From assembly GCA_016714985.1 (NCBI GenBank), contig JADKBS010000005.1, positions 1-64,000 on the forward strand: a stretch of DNA of 64,000 bases. The letters are read 5' to 3'. The notes below the pieces were generated by a model that searched no databases, was not told the DNA's origin, and worked only from the letters and a program-made list of their open reading frames with translations. This document shows, in pieces, positions 17,564 to 26,102 of the stretch (the first letter of the stretch is position 1; each line of letters begins with the position of its first letter). This stretch comes from Saprospiraceae bacterium. GTDB lineage: Bacteria; Bacteroidota; Bacteroidia; Chitinophagales; Saprospiraceae. A program made the translations under genes and the position numbers.

Positions 17564-18601
17564 CTATATCAGTGGACAGGCCTTGAAGAGTTTCATCGGG
17601 TAAACCTTGTGCAAGATGTACCGGATGGCGATTTCTGGGCCGCCGTTGCGCCTCGTTGCCGTTCTGAACTCCGACACGTTCATGTCCCAACTCAGGCCGA
17701 CCATGAGGTCGTGGTAGTGCAACTCAACCGCTGGCATAAAGGCATCGCCCAACTTGTTGTTGAAACGGAAGCCCAAGCCGAACTGTACGGCAATCTCCTT
17801 GGCTCGCTGAAGGCTGATATAGTGCCGATAGCCAGCATTAACAACTGCTTCCATGTATTCGCCCTGCTGCTGCACGGTGGCTGCAAATACTGCATCACCA
17901 TTTAGTTTCAATTGAAAGGTTGGCAAAACGGTAATGGCCGCCCGCATCGGCAGGGAGGAATCCTTGTTTTTGAAATAGGACTGCTTTGGTGAGTTGACAT
18001 GGAAAAAGCCCAAGCCAAAATCAACCTTGCTGCGCTTCTTGGGCCATTGCCTTCGGATATTGACACCAGCGCCCATGTCGGGATAAATTAAATTGGTGTT
18101 GTCGAAATCCTCCCCGTTCGGGCGGTTAAAGTCCACGATGTCACCGTTCCACAAATTGTCGAAGGTGAGGTCGCCGGGGTCGAACCCACGTTGGCCGAAT
18201 CCGAGGGATGCACCCACGGAAAGGAAGTTCCTTCGGTCGAGTATCCGGGTATAGGAGCCAGTAAGTAAAACATGGCTGTTCGTCAGGTTGCCGAATCCAG
18301 CTTGGTCGTGGGCAAGGTCAATTCCCGCACTGAACCACCATTTGTCGTGGTTGATATTGTAGAATTTCTTCTCGGCAGCGACATTGAAGGTCTTGTACCG
18401 GGCATTGGCGGCGTTCCATTGGCTGCGGTAAATGCTGGTAATCCGGATGTCACCTTTGGAAAGTGCCGTAAGGGCGGGATTCATCGTCAGTGGGGCATTG
18501 TAGTATTGGCTGAAGTGAATATCCTGTGCCAATAACCCAAGGCTACCCAACAGAAAGACGGGAACAAGAAGTTGTAATTTTGTTTTCAAGGCAATGTTCA
18601 T
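17564..18601 (-). CDS. Type IX secretion system membrane protein, PorP/SprF family
   Basis: 345 residues. Signal peptide, then the family hallmark AQDIHFSQYYNAPLTMNPAL at the mature N-terminus, then beta-barrel strands (WWFSAGIDLAHDQAGFG, HVLLTGSYTRILD, FLSVGASLGFGQRG, VNIRRQWPKKRSKVDFGLGF) and a final EIAIRYILHKVYP. PorP/SprF proteins are outer-membrane barrels; SprF is needed for export or attachment of the type B cargo SprB in Flavobacterium, and type B cargo genes often have their own SprF-like partner. Here the order PorP/SprF-like, PD40/OmpA-like, giant type B protein fits such a dedicated set. ATG at 18601 places the signal peptide properly; an ATG five codons upstream is also in frame. 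Confidence 0.9.
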   Translation of the reverse strand: MNIALKTKLQLLVPVFLLGSLGLLAQDIHFSQYYNAPLTMNPALTALSKGDIRITSIYRSQWNAANARYKTFNVAAEKKFYNINHDKWWFSAGIDLAHDQAGFGNLTNSHVLLTGSYTRILDRRNFLSVGASLGFGQRGFDPGDLTFDNLWNGDIVDFNRPNGEDFDNTNLIYPDMGAGVNIRRQWPKKRSKVDFGLGFFHVNSPKQSYFKNKDSSLPMRAAITVLPTFQLKLNGDAVFAATVQQQGEYMEAVVNAGYRHYISLQRAKEIAVQFGLGFRFNNKLGDAFMPAVELHYHDLMVGLSWDMNVSEFRTATRRNGGPEIAIRYILHKVYPMKLFKACPLI

Positions 18602-18905
18602 TTTTACCCTAAGCATTGATCACCTAGTCCACAAGAACTAGCGCCCTGCTTTAGGGGGGATACTGTTATTGAATCGGTTCCTGCTCAAATAGTTCTTCGT
18701 CTTGATATTCTAAAGCCTAATGTTCGCAATATATTGGTAATCAGTGCATAAGCGCAACTGTAAAGACCATATTTTGCACATAACAAACCATTGTCCCGAC
18801 AAAAATGGCGACGGAAGCGAACAGGTTTGCCAAGGCCCAATCCCGCTAGGGATAATACGGCCAAAAGACGACAAAGTTCAAAAGCCCTAAACGAAGGCAA
18901 AATTG
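18602..18905. other. Intergenic region upstream of the PorP/SprF-like gene
   Basis: About 300 bases without a credible gene. A 71-codon minus-strand frame lies here (18685-18900), but it has no signal, family resemblance or leader, and I treat it as chance. No clear terminator or -7 motif was seen. Confidence 0.4.
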
Positions 18906-21900
18906 TCAGTGCAAAACCAGTTTTTGTACGCCCAACTGCGTACCGGACATAATTTGCAATAGATAAACCCCTTTTGGTAAGCCGCTTAAATCAAGCTCGT
19001 GCTTGAAAGGGAAATTGGTATGATTCTCAAGTGAGGCCAGTACGTGTTGACCCTGGGCGTTCACTATTCTGACAGCAAATATAGCTTTAGGTTCATAAAT
19101 TTCAACAAATATTTTTCCAGTGCTGGGGTTCGGGAACAGGCGGAATCCAAGTTTTGGCCCGTTTTTCACCCCGTCCGTTGCCCCACAAACATCCACGGCA
19201 ACTGGTACGGCATTGGACAGCACAGGGTTCTCCAACAAGCAATTTTCGGAGGAATGCAAATAGCACACCACCACATCCCCGTCCTCCATCTGGTCGGTGG
19301 TGAACGTTGCACTGCCATCGCCTGCTGCCTGGCCGTTCACCAACCACTCGTAGGAAGGCGAGCTGCCGCCATTAACGGCCCATGTTTCAAACCAAACCAT
19401 TTCTCCTTTGCAAATCGTTGAATCGAAAGAAGCGGTGATTTGAACAGAAGCCAACAGGTTTTCAATTACGTTAAGGGTTACAGCATTTGAGCTAACAGGG
19501 TTTTGCGCCACGCAAGCCTTCGAGGAGGTCATGGCACACTGGATGACATTCCCGTCTGAGGGGTTGTTGACAAGGAGGGTCGGTGCATTCGCACCAACCA
19601 CCATGCCGTCCAGCGTCCATAAATATGAGGGAGAATTGCCGCCGTTGATGGGGGTTGCAGTGAGGGTGACCGGATTGCCTTCGCAAACCGGTCCTGCATC
19701 AGCAGCGATGGTAAGAGACGCCGTCAGCAGCGATTCCACATTGATCGTTAAAATATTTGAAAAAGCATTTTGATCTTGCACGCAAGTCTCAGAGCTGGTC
19801 ACTTGGCAAGTGAACTGGTCGCCGTCCTGCAGTTGGTTGATGGTAAACGATTGGATGCTGCTGCCGAAGGCGTTTCCGTTCAAAAACCACTGGAAAATCG
19901 GGGCAGCACCGCCATGCAATGGGTTGGCGTTAAAGGTCACCGGCTCACCTTGGCAAACTGCTGTTTGCGAAGCAGCGATTTCCAATTCCACCAAGGCAGG
20001 GTCGTTCACGGTGAGCGTGGCAGGCTGGCTCGTGGTGGTGCCTGCACCATTGGTCACTACACACGTATAGCTTCCCGCATTTGATTGGGTTGCTGCCGCA
20101 ATGCTATAAACATTTTGCGAAGCACCGGAAATGGCCGCACCATTCCTGTACCATTGGAAAATAAGTGGCTGTACCCCGTTGGCGCTCACGCTGAGGGTGG
20201 CTGGGCTGCCTTCGCAGACCGTCATCGGCTGTGGATTTTGCACGATGAGCGGCGCACTGCCCACCGTGGAGCCAAACTCATACACGCCCATGTCCACGAT
20301 ACTGTTGAAAATGCGGGGCAGGCTATCGAGGTCAATGCCGACGCCTGTTTCGGCGATGGCCGGGTTGTCGCCGTCATCAATAGCTGGGGAGCCGTTTTCG
20401 AGGTGGAAATTGCCGCTGGCCGGGCTGGCGAACTTGGGGTCGAGGTTGAACTTCATGCCGCCACCGCAGTTCACGATGCCCCCGTTGCCGTTGTACAGTG
20501 CTGCGCAATTGACCACATCAGCCAAGGAGTTGCTGATGGTTGGCGTGCCCCAAATGATGCGAAAGACCTTGCCCTCGCCCGCCATGTTTCCCCAGAAAAT
20601 GCAGTTTCGCACAGTGGGGCTGGCCACGCCCGTGCCCTGTTCGCCTGCGTTGCAATAGAGTGCCCCGCCGATATTGGCGTGATTGCCGTAAAAAGTACAG
20701 TTGGTAATCATGGTGTTGGCGTTGCCAAGTTCTGCGCCGAGGTTATAGACTGCTCCTGCAGAGAGCGCATAGTTGTCGTAAAACAGGCAGTTCGTCAGCT
20801 CTGGGCTGCTGTTGCCCTGTACTTGGGCGGCTATATTGCCCTTGCCGAAATTGTAAATAGCGCCGCCGTAGGTGTCGGCATGGTTGCTGATGAAGCGGCA
20901 GTTGCGGATAATAGGGTTGCTTACCCCCTCATTCCCATTGTTGAAAATTGCGCCCCCAGCGAAGCCTGAATTGTTTTTTTCAAAAAGACAGCTCATCAAA
21001 CTGGGGTTGCTGGTGCCTTGGTAGCCAGAGTTGTACATGGCCGCCCCGTCGTTGGAGGAGTGGTTTTCGAGAAAGTGGCAGTTGAAGAACTCCGAACCAC
21101 TGTAGCCATTGAAAGTGCCATCATTAAATACGGCACCCCCAAGCTCCGCCACGTTTTTTTCAAAAATACAACCTGTGACAATGGCGCTCGAAATGCCCTG
21201 TCGTCCAAAATTGTACATGCCTCCCCCATCCAGGAATGCGGAGTCCCGCTCAAAGCGGCAGTTGGTCAAAACAGGGCTGCTGTTGCCCGCTTGGCCCATG
21301 TTGAACATGCCGCCGCCGCTATTCACTTCCGATACATTGGCGATGAACTGGCAGTCGTTGAGCACGGGATTGGCTGCGCCGTTGAAACTCCCCGTATTGT
21401 ACATGCCCCCGCCGCCGTCTCGTGCCACGTTGCCGATGAACTGGACATTGGTGAGCACCGGGTTGCAAGCACCGCTGAAGCTGCCGTCGCTGAACATGCC
21501 GCCGCCATAGCCCCAGGCGTAGTTGCCTTGAAAAATACAGTTGCTGATGGTCGGGTGGGAACTGGAACCCGTAGTAGAGCCGAGGTTGAACCAGCCTGCA
21601 CCGCTCGTCTGGGGCGTGCCAAGGCCTGCGCCCGATTGGTCGGCATTGCCACCAGTGATGGTGAAGCCGTCAACCACTGTGAGTGCGCTTACGTTTTTGG
21701 TGAAAACGACGGTAAAAGCGTTGCTGGCCAATGTACCGTCTTGATCAATATCGCCGCTGAGGTAAGTCGGGTGCGCCGCAATATTTCGCTGACTGATGTC
21801 AGTTTCGAAGCCACCGAAGCCGCCAAAGAGCTTCACCCCGTTTTTGATTTGGAAATACTGGTTTCGGTCGTTGAAGGTGCAGTTGGAACAGTTGATGGGG

Positions 21901-22097
21901 TAGTAGGTGCCTTCCTTTACCCAGACCTGGGTGCCGACAGCGGCATTTTCGAGGGCGGTACGTAGGTTGCCCGAGGCGTTCGACCAAGAGGAACCATCGC
22001 CCATACCATTGGGGGAGACGTAAACGGTCTGCCCCCGCAATTGCGGAGCAACAAACAAAAAGAACAGTAAAAGAGCAGCTTGGAGAATTTTATTCAT
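18906..22097 (-). CDS. Right-handed beta-helix / Ig-like surface protein with type A T9SS sorting domain
   Basis: 1063 residues. Signal peptide (MNKILQAALLLFFLFVAPQL), then the choice-of-anchor-Q / polymorphic-outer-membrane-like start YVSPNGMGDGSSWSNASG and about twelve beta-helix rungs of NCxFxxNxAxxxGGGMYN type (residues about 150-560). A closing SIVDMGVYEFG motif ends the helix. Four Ig-like units follow (PMTVCEGSPATLSVSANG, QTAVCQGEPVTFNANPLHGG, AGPVCEGNPVTLTATPINGG, STICKGEMVWFETWAVNGG). The end is a type A sorting domain (LGFRLFPNPSTGKIFVEIYE ... LPKGVYLLQIMSGTQLGVQK). Expected on the cell surface as an adhesin or glycan-binding protein. The start at 22097 fits the signal peptide; an upstream ATG is three codons away. 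The gene is intact. Confidence 0.9.
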   Translation of the reverse strand: MNKILQAALLLFFLFVAPQLRGQTVYVSPNGMGDGSSWSNASGNLRTALENAAVGTQVWVKEGTYYPINCSNCTFNDRNQYFQIKNGVKLFGGFGGFETDISQRNIAAHPTYLSGDIDQDGTLASNAFTVVFTKNVSALTVVDGFTITGGNADQSGAGLGTPQTSGAGWFNLGSTTGSSSHPTISNCIFQGNYAWGYGGGMFSDGSFSGACNPVLTNVQFIGNVARDGGGGMYNTGSFNGAANPVLNDCQFIANVSEVNSGGGMFNMGQAGNSSPVLTNCRFERDSAFLDGGGMYNFGRQGISSAIVTGCIFEKNVAELGGAVFNDGTFNGYSGSEFFNCHFLENHSSNDGAAMYNSGYQGTSNPSLMSCLFEKNNSGFAGGAIFNNGNEGVSNPIIRNCRFISNHADTYGGAIYNFGKGNIAAQVQGNSSPELTNCLFYDNYALSAGAVYNLGAELGNANTMITNCTFYGNHANIGGALYCNAGEQGTGVASPTVRNCIFWGNMAGEGKVFRIIWGTPTISNSLADVVNCAALYNGNGGIVNCGGGMKFNLDPKFASPASGNFHLENGSPAIDDGDNPAIAETGVGIDLDSLPRIFNSIVDMGVYEFGSTVGSAPLIVQNPQPMTVCEGSPATLSVSANGVQPLIFQWYRNGAAISGASQNVYSIAAATQSNAGSYTCVVTNGAGTTTSQPATLTVNDPALVELEIAASQTAVCQGEPVTFNANPLHGGAAPIFQWFLNGNAFGSSIQSFTINQLQDGDQFTCQVTSSETCVQDQNAFSNILTINVESLLTASLTIAADAGPVCEGNPVTLTATPINGGNSPSYLWTLDGMVVGANAPTLLVNNPSDGNVIQCAMTSSKACVAQNPVSSNAVTLNVIENLLASVQITASFDSTICKGEMVWFETWAVNGGSSPSYEWLVNGQAAGDGSATFTTDQMEDGDVVVCYLHSSENCLLENPVLSNAVPVAVDVCGATDGVKNGPKLGFRLFPNPSTGKIFVEIYEPKAIFAVRIVNAQGQHVLASLENHTNFPFKHELDLSGLPKGVYLLQIMSGTQLGVQKLVLH

Positions 22098-22168
22098 GGG
22101 TAACATAACCTTATTGGGTATTCATTTCACATTGGTTTATTGAGAGGCGGTTCAGTCCTTTGTCTTGT

Positions 22169-22176
22169 TATCTTTG
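22169..22176 (+). promoter_or_regulatory. Bacteroidota -7 promoter element of the GT2 gene
   Basis: TATCTTTG matches TAnnTTTG and lies 28 bases before the GT2 start codon. The -33 TTG element is not well placed, so this rests on the -7 match and position. Confidence 0.5.
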
Positions 22177-22204
22177 CGGGCATTTTTGAACAAAAACGCC
22201 ACAA

Positions 22205-22978
22205 ATGTACAAAGGAAAAAAGGTCATTGTCGTGCTGCCCGCCTACAACGCAGCCCTGACGCTTGAAAAAACTTATGCCGAAATCCCCTTCCCCCTCGTT
22301 GACGAAGTCATCCTCTGCGACGATGCCAGTCGTGACAATACCGTGGACCTGGCCCAAAAACTGGGCATCAACCACGTCATTGTCCATGAAAATAACAAGG
22401 GCTATGGCGGCAACCAAAAGTCCCTATACCGCAAAGCACTTGAACTTGGCGGCGACATCGTCATCATGCTTCACCCCGACTACCAGTACACGCCGCTGCT
22501 GATTCCCTCTTTCGTGAACATCATCGGCGAAGGGCTATACCCCGTGGTGCTTGGCAGCCGCATCCTCGGTAAGGGCGCACTGCGGGGCGGGATGCCGCTG
22601 TACAAGTACGTTTTCAACCGTTTCCTGACGCTCTCGCAAAACATCCTCATCAACTACAAGCTGTCGGAGTACCACACGGGTTACCGTGCTTTTAGCCGGG
22701 AGGTCTTGCTCGGCATCAACTTCGAGGCAAATTCGGACGATTTCGTGTTCGACAATGAAATGCTTTCGCAAATCGTCTTCGCCGGCTACGACATTGCCGA
22801 GGTTACCTGTCCAACGAAGTATTTCGAGGAGGCCAGTTCCATTAATTTCAGACGGAGTATGAAGTACGGGATGGGGGTGATGCGGGTGTCTTTTTCCCAT
22901 TTTCTCCAGCGAATCGGGCTTGGAGGGTTCAAACTGTACGAAAGACCGAAGGGGGGAATTGGGAAATTAGGAAAATAG
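22205..22978 (+). CDS. Family 2 glycosyltransferase (DPM1/dolichyl-phosphate-mannose-synthase-like)
   Basis: 257 residues with the GT-A nucleotide-sugar fold: VIVVLPAYNAALTLEKTY at the N-terminus, DEVILCDDASRDNT with the DDxS-type motif, YGGNQKSLYRKAL, and LHPDYQY in the position of the usual DxD metal site, as in this subgroup. The acceptor region has SRILGKGALRGGMPLYKY and a TGYRAFSR motif. No membrane anchor is evident. It may transfer sugars to lipid carriers during surface polysaccharide or glycoprotein synthesis; RmlA lies 3.7 kb downstream but not in the same operon. The last codons (GGIGKLGK) are encoded by the start of a downstream GAAATT-rich repeat. Confidence 0.88.
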   Translation: MYKGKKVIVVLPAYNAALTLEKTYAEIPFPLVDEVILCDDASRDNTVDLAQKLGINHVIVHENNKGYGGNQKSLYRKALELGGDIVIMLHPDYQYTPLLIPSFVNIIGEGLYPVVLGSRILGKGALRGGMPLYKYVFNRFLTLSQNILINYKLSEYHTGYRAFSREVLLGINFEANSDDFVFDNEMLSQIVFAGYDIAEVTCPTKYFEEASSINFRRSMKYGMGVMRVSFSHFLQRIGLGGFKLYERPKGGIGKLGK

Positions 22979-23009
22979 GAAATTGTGGAGTTCAAAATTT
23001 CTCAATTTC

Positions 23010-23102
23010 TCAATTTCCACCCTCTTTTTCCATCTGCTCAATAGCCTTGATGCCAAAATAAATGGCAGCCAGAACGAGGGTATATGTGAGTGTTGCGGTC
23101 AT
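23010..23102 (-). CDS. Possible 30-residue membrane peptide
   Basis: An ATG at 23102-23100 opens MTATLTYTLVLAAIYFGIKA followed by IEQMEKEGGN and a TGA. The product would be one transmembrane helix with a short charged tail, like other small bacterial membrane proteins (for example subunit-stabilising peptides). It is too short for standard gene calling. Support is only the well-ordered hydrophobic segment and charged end; there is no neighbour on the same strand, and no homologue that I recognise. It could be chance. Confidence 0.4.
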   Translation of the reverse strand: MTATLTYTLVLAAIYFGIKAIEQMEKEGGN

Positions 23103-23511
23103 TCTTTACTGGATTAGGGCGGTATAGATGTCTTTCAGACAGGGCAAAGGTCTATATTTTTTTGAAAGCACGGTACTATATGTCATAAATTGCAAGCTGA
23201 GGAACTCTTCCCCCTTGATTCACCACCTTTTCGTCCTTCCCACAAATAAGTGGGACTATCACAAGTTGCTTTTTGCGAAACCAAGAAAGCCATCAAGCAG
23301 AGGCGATTTCGGCCCCTGCGATTTTTAGCGTTGCTTGCTGCATTTCGTAGCAATTTTGAACAAAAATAGGGCATTTTTTCAACGAATAGAAGCACAAGGC
23401 CAGGAGTCAAACCAGTCTTAGCTGGTCGCAGCGCAAATTAATTCCAAGTAGTTCGGCATGGCCGCTTTTTCCCCCTATCTTTGCGCCCAATTTTTTTCAA
23501 ATATATCGAGT
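23103..23511. other. Intergenic region upstream of the E1 gene
   Basis: About 400 bases with no credible gene. It holds the likely promoter of the E1 gene (TATCTTTG at 23476-23483). Short open frames on both strands here lack signals or family features. Confidence 0.45.
23476..23483 (+). promoter_or_regulatory. Bacteroidota -7 promoter element of the E1 gene
   Basis: TATCTTTG matches TAnnTTTG. It is followed by GCGCCC and a T-rich leader, 29 bases before the chosen start codon at 23512. This position supports starting at 23512 instead of the upstream in-frame ATG at 23458, which would lie before the promoter. Confidence 0.55.
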
Positions 23512-25545
23512 ATGCCCACTGCAACTGCCCAGCCAATCAAGTTCAACAAAGGAAAACTGAGCAAGGAAACCCTGCTCATGCTCTACCGCCGACTGCTGAA
23601 ACCCCGCATGATTGAGGAGAAAATGCTCATCCTCCTGCGGCAAGGGCAGGTGTCCAAATGGTTCAGCGGCATCGGTCAGGAGGCCATCGCCGTGGGCGTG
23701 ACCAGTGCCCTGCTGCCCGACGAACTGGTGTTCACCCTGCACCGCAACCTAGGTGTTTTCACCGTGCGGGACGTGCCCTTGGCCACGCTTTTTTCACAAT
23801 GGCAGGGTAAGAAGAGCGGCTTCTCGAAAGGCCGTGAGCGCAGTTTCCACTTCGGCACTTTGGACTACGGCATCGTGGGCATGATTAGCCACCTCGGCCC
23901 GCAGTTGGCACTGGCCGACGGGGCGGCATTGGCCCATAAACTGAAAGGCGAAGGCCGGGTCGCATTGGCCTTCAGTGGCGAGGGCGGCACCAGCGAGGGT
24001 GATTTCCACGAAGCATTGAACGTGGCTGCTGTATGGGACCTGCCCGTGATTTTCATCGTCGAAAACAACGGCTACGGCCTCAGCACTACCACGAGGGAGC
24101 AATACCGCTGCGAGAATATTGCTGACAAGGGCGTTGGCTACGGTATGAAATCAATTATTCTGGACGGCAACAATATCCTTGAAGTCTATAACACGATTGA
24201 CAAGCTGGCCGTCGAAATGCGCAAAAAGCCGCACCCCGTGCTGGTCGAGTGCAAGACCTTCAGGATGCGTGGCCACGAAGAGGCCAGTGGCGTGAAGTAC
24301 GTCCCCAAGGAATTACTTGAGACCTGGGCGCTTAAAGACCCCCTCGAGAACTACGAGCGCTACCTGCTCGAAGAGGGCGTTTTGGACGAAAAGACCATTG
24401 CGAAGTACCGCAAAGAGATAAAAGACGAGATAGAAACCGCCTGGAAAACTACCGTCTCCGAACCCGAAATCGAGCCGAACACTGAAGAAGAACTGGCCGA
24501 TATTTATGCGTCTGTGCCAGTTAGCAGCACCCCCAATCCCGAAGTGTCGGGACAAGTTCCGCAATCCGCAATCCGCAATCCGCAATCAGAGCGTCGTTTT
24601 ATTGATGCAATTTCCGATGGACTGCGTTTGGCCATGCATAAGCACTCGAACCTCGTACTGATGGGGCAGGACATCGCTGATTACGGCGGCGTGTTCAAAA
24701 TCACGCAAGGTTTTATGGAGGAGTTCGGCAAGGAGCGGGTGCGCAACACGCCCATTTGCGAGAGCGCCATCGTGGGGGTGGCAATGGGCCTGAGCTTGAA
24801 AGGCTTCAAGAGCATGGTGGAGATGCAGTTCGCCGACTTCGTGACCTGTGCCTTCAACCAAATCGTGAACAACCTCGCCAAAATCCACTACCGCTGGGGC
24901 GTGAATGCCGACGTGGTGGTGCGGATGCCAAGTGGCGGAGGGGTAGGGGCAGGGCCTTTCCATTCGCAGACGAACGAGGCTTGGTTCGTGCATACGCCTG
25001 GCCTGAAAGTAGTCATTCCAAGTACTCCCTATGATGCCAAGGGGCTGCTGTTGGCGGCGTTTGAAGACCCTAACCCGGTCATGTACTTCGAGCACAAGGC
25101 GCTGTACCGAGCCATTTCCGAAGAAATTCCAGACGGCTACTATACCGTCGAAATCGGCAAGGCGAGAGTGGCACGGGAAGGCTCAGCGGTCAGTGTGATT
25201 ACTTACGGCATGGGCGTCCATTGGGCGCTGAAGGTTTGCGAAGAAGAGGGCATTGACGCCGACATCATAGACCTTCGCACACTTCTGCCGCTTGATTATG
25301 AGGCCATTAGCGCTACGGTGAAAAAAACGAACCGGGTCGTCATCCTACACGAGGATACGCTCACGGGTGGTGTTGGCAGCGAGCTGTCGGCCTGGATTTC
25401 GGAGCACCTTTTCGAGCACTTAGACGGCCCCGTGCTGCGGGCTGCGGGCTTGGACACGCCAGTGCCCTTCGCCATTCCATTGGAGCAGCACTATTTGCCG
25501 GTGGAGCGGTTTAGGGGGCAGTTGAGGAAACTTGCCAGCTACTAA
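23512..25545 (+). CDS. Fused 2-oxo acid dehydrogenase E1 (alpha and beta in one chain)
   Basis: 677 residues. The alpha half (to about 335) has the thiamine-diphosphate motif SGEGGTSEGDFHEALN near residue 156 with VIFIVENNGYGLST; GEG replaces the usual GDG, as in other fused Bacteroidota E1 proteins. The beta half (from about 363) has GQDIADYGGVFKIT, NTPICESAIVG, MPSGGGVGAGPFHSQ and EDTLTGGVGSEL. It decarboxylates a 2-oxo acid, most likely branched-chain, passing the acyl group to lipoyl-E2; E2 and E3 are not adjacent. Residues about 338-361 between the halves are NPEVSGQVPQSAIRNPQS and neighbours, encoded by a repeat array that elsewhere is intergenic. The start at 23512 is supported by the promoter position. 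Confidence 0.9.
   Translation: MPTATAQPIKFNKGKLSKETLLMLYRRLLKPRMIEEKMLILLRQGQVSKWFSGIGQEAIAVGVTSALLPDELVFTLHRNLGVFTVRDVPLATLFSQWQGKKSGFSKGRERSFHFGTLDYGIVGMISHLGPQLALADGAALAHKLKGEGRVALAFSGEGGTSEGDFHEALNVAAVWDLPVIFIVENNGYGLSTTTREQYRCENIADKGVGYGMKSIILDGNNILEVYNTIDKLAVEMRKKPHPVLVECKTFRMRGHEEASGVKYVPKELLETWALKDPLENYERYLLEEGVLDEKTIAKYRKEIKDEIETAWKTTVSEPEIEPNTEEELADIYASVPVSSTPNPEVSGQVPQSAIRNPQSERRFIDAISDGLRLAMHKHSNLVLMGQDIADYGGVFKITQGFMEEFGKERVRNTPICESAIVGVAMGLSLKGFKSMVEMQFADFVTCAFNQIVNNLAKIHYRWGVNADVVVRMPSGGGVGAGPFHSQTNEAWFVHTPGLKVVIPSTPYDAKGLLLAAFEDPNPVMYFEHKALYRAISEEIPDGYYTVEIGKARVAREGSAVSVITYGMGVHWALKVCEEEGIDADIIDLRTLLPLDYEAISATVKKTNRVVILHEDTLTGGVGSELSAWISEHLFEHLDGPVLRAAGLDTPVPFAIPLEQHYLPVERFRGQLRKLASY
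24521..24597 (-). repeat. Repeat array with hairpin, embedded in frame in the E1 coding sequence
   Basis: Contains CCCAATCCCGAAGTGTCGGG (hairpin TCCCGA/TCGGGA), AAGTTCCG, and four GCAATCC units. The same block order in reverse complement is present at 47525-47586 after a stop codon, including GGAACTTGTCCCGACA and GGGATTGGGG. In E1 its orientation is opposite to transcription, and it encodes the linker between the alpha and beta halves without breaking the frame. Confidence 0.85.
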
Positions 25546-25663
25546 TTTTCACGATAAACAGTCACGAATCAAACAGCAACTAAAGGTTTGTTGAAGGTAG
25601 TACGGGCAGTCATAAAAAATTAGCGATGAATTGATTTTCAATGCGATAACCTGACTGCCGTCT

Positions 25664-25684
25664 GCCAACTGCCAACTGCCAACT
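25664..25684 (+). repeat. Three tandem copies of GCCAACT before the receiver gene
   Basis: Perfect 7-base tandem repeat ending six bases before the receiver start codon, preceded by related GACTGCC and GTCT sequence. It occupies the leader of that gene. Confidence 0.75.
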
Positions 25685-25689
25685 AAAAA

Positions 25690-26091
25690 ATGAACATCCT
25701 CCTTTGCACCACCGAAGAACTCATGCTGACCACCCTCGAGTTCCGCTTCCGCAAGAACGGCTGGAAACTGGTAGTCGCCAACAGTGCCAAATTGGCATTG
25801 GAGAAAACACTCAAACAGGAGATTGACCTCGTCGTCGTTGACCTCGAGCTACCCAACTTCGAGGCATTGGACGTGGTGCAGTTCCTCCGCAAAGAAAACG
25901 GCAACGACCTGCCCATCTTAACCTACGGCACCGTGGAGAACGAGCAATTGCTGCTGGAGTCGATGAGGCTGGGAGCTTCAGACTTCCTCATTGCGCCCAT
26001 TAAACCAGACGAACTGACGATTCGCATTAAGCGGCAGGCATTTGGAAAAAAAGCCGTTGCAAAGCCTATTGCCGAAGGCAGTGAAATTTAA
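25690..26091 (+). CDS. Single-domain response regulator receiver protein
   Basis: 133 residues forming a receiver domain: an acidic pair near the N-terminus (TTEE), the phospho-acceptor aspartate in DLVVVDLELPNFEALDVV, a threonine/serine position in ILTYGTVEN, and the conserved lysine in LIAPIKPDEL. No output domain follows; only a short tail. It probably takes part in phosphorelay or scaffold signalling. There is no histidine kinase nearby, so its partner is elsewhere. A GCCAACT triplet repeat directly precedes the start codon. Confidence 0.87.
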   Translation: MNILLCTTEELMLTTLEFRFRKNGWKLVVANSAKLALEKTLKQEIDLVVVDLELPNFEALDVVQFLRKENGNDLPILTYGTVENEQLLLESMRLGASDFLIAPIKPDELTIRIKRQAFGKKAVAKPIAEGSEI

Positions 26092-26102
26092 TTTCAATCG
26101 CT

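Noticed and set aside
18685..18900. 71-codon minus-strand frame upstream of the PorP/SprF-like gene
   Set aside because: No homology sense, signal or promoter; the region is best read as intergenic.
20085..20969. Long plus-strand open frames opposite the beta-helix surface protein (also 21018-21965)
   Set aside because: They are antisense to an intact 1063-residue gene with clear domains; their composition reflects the repeats of the other strand.
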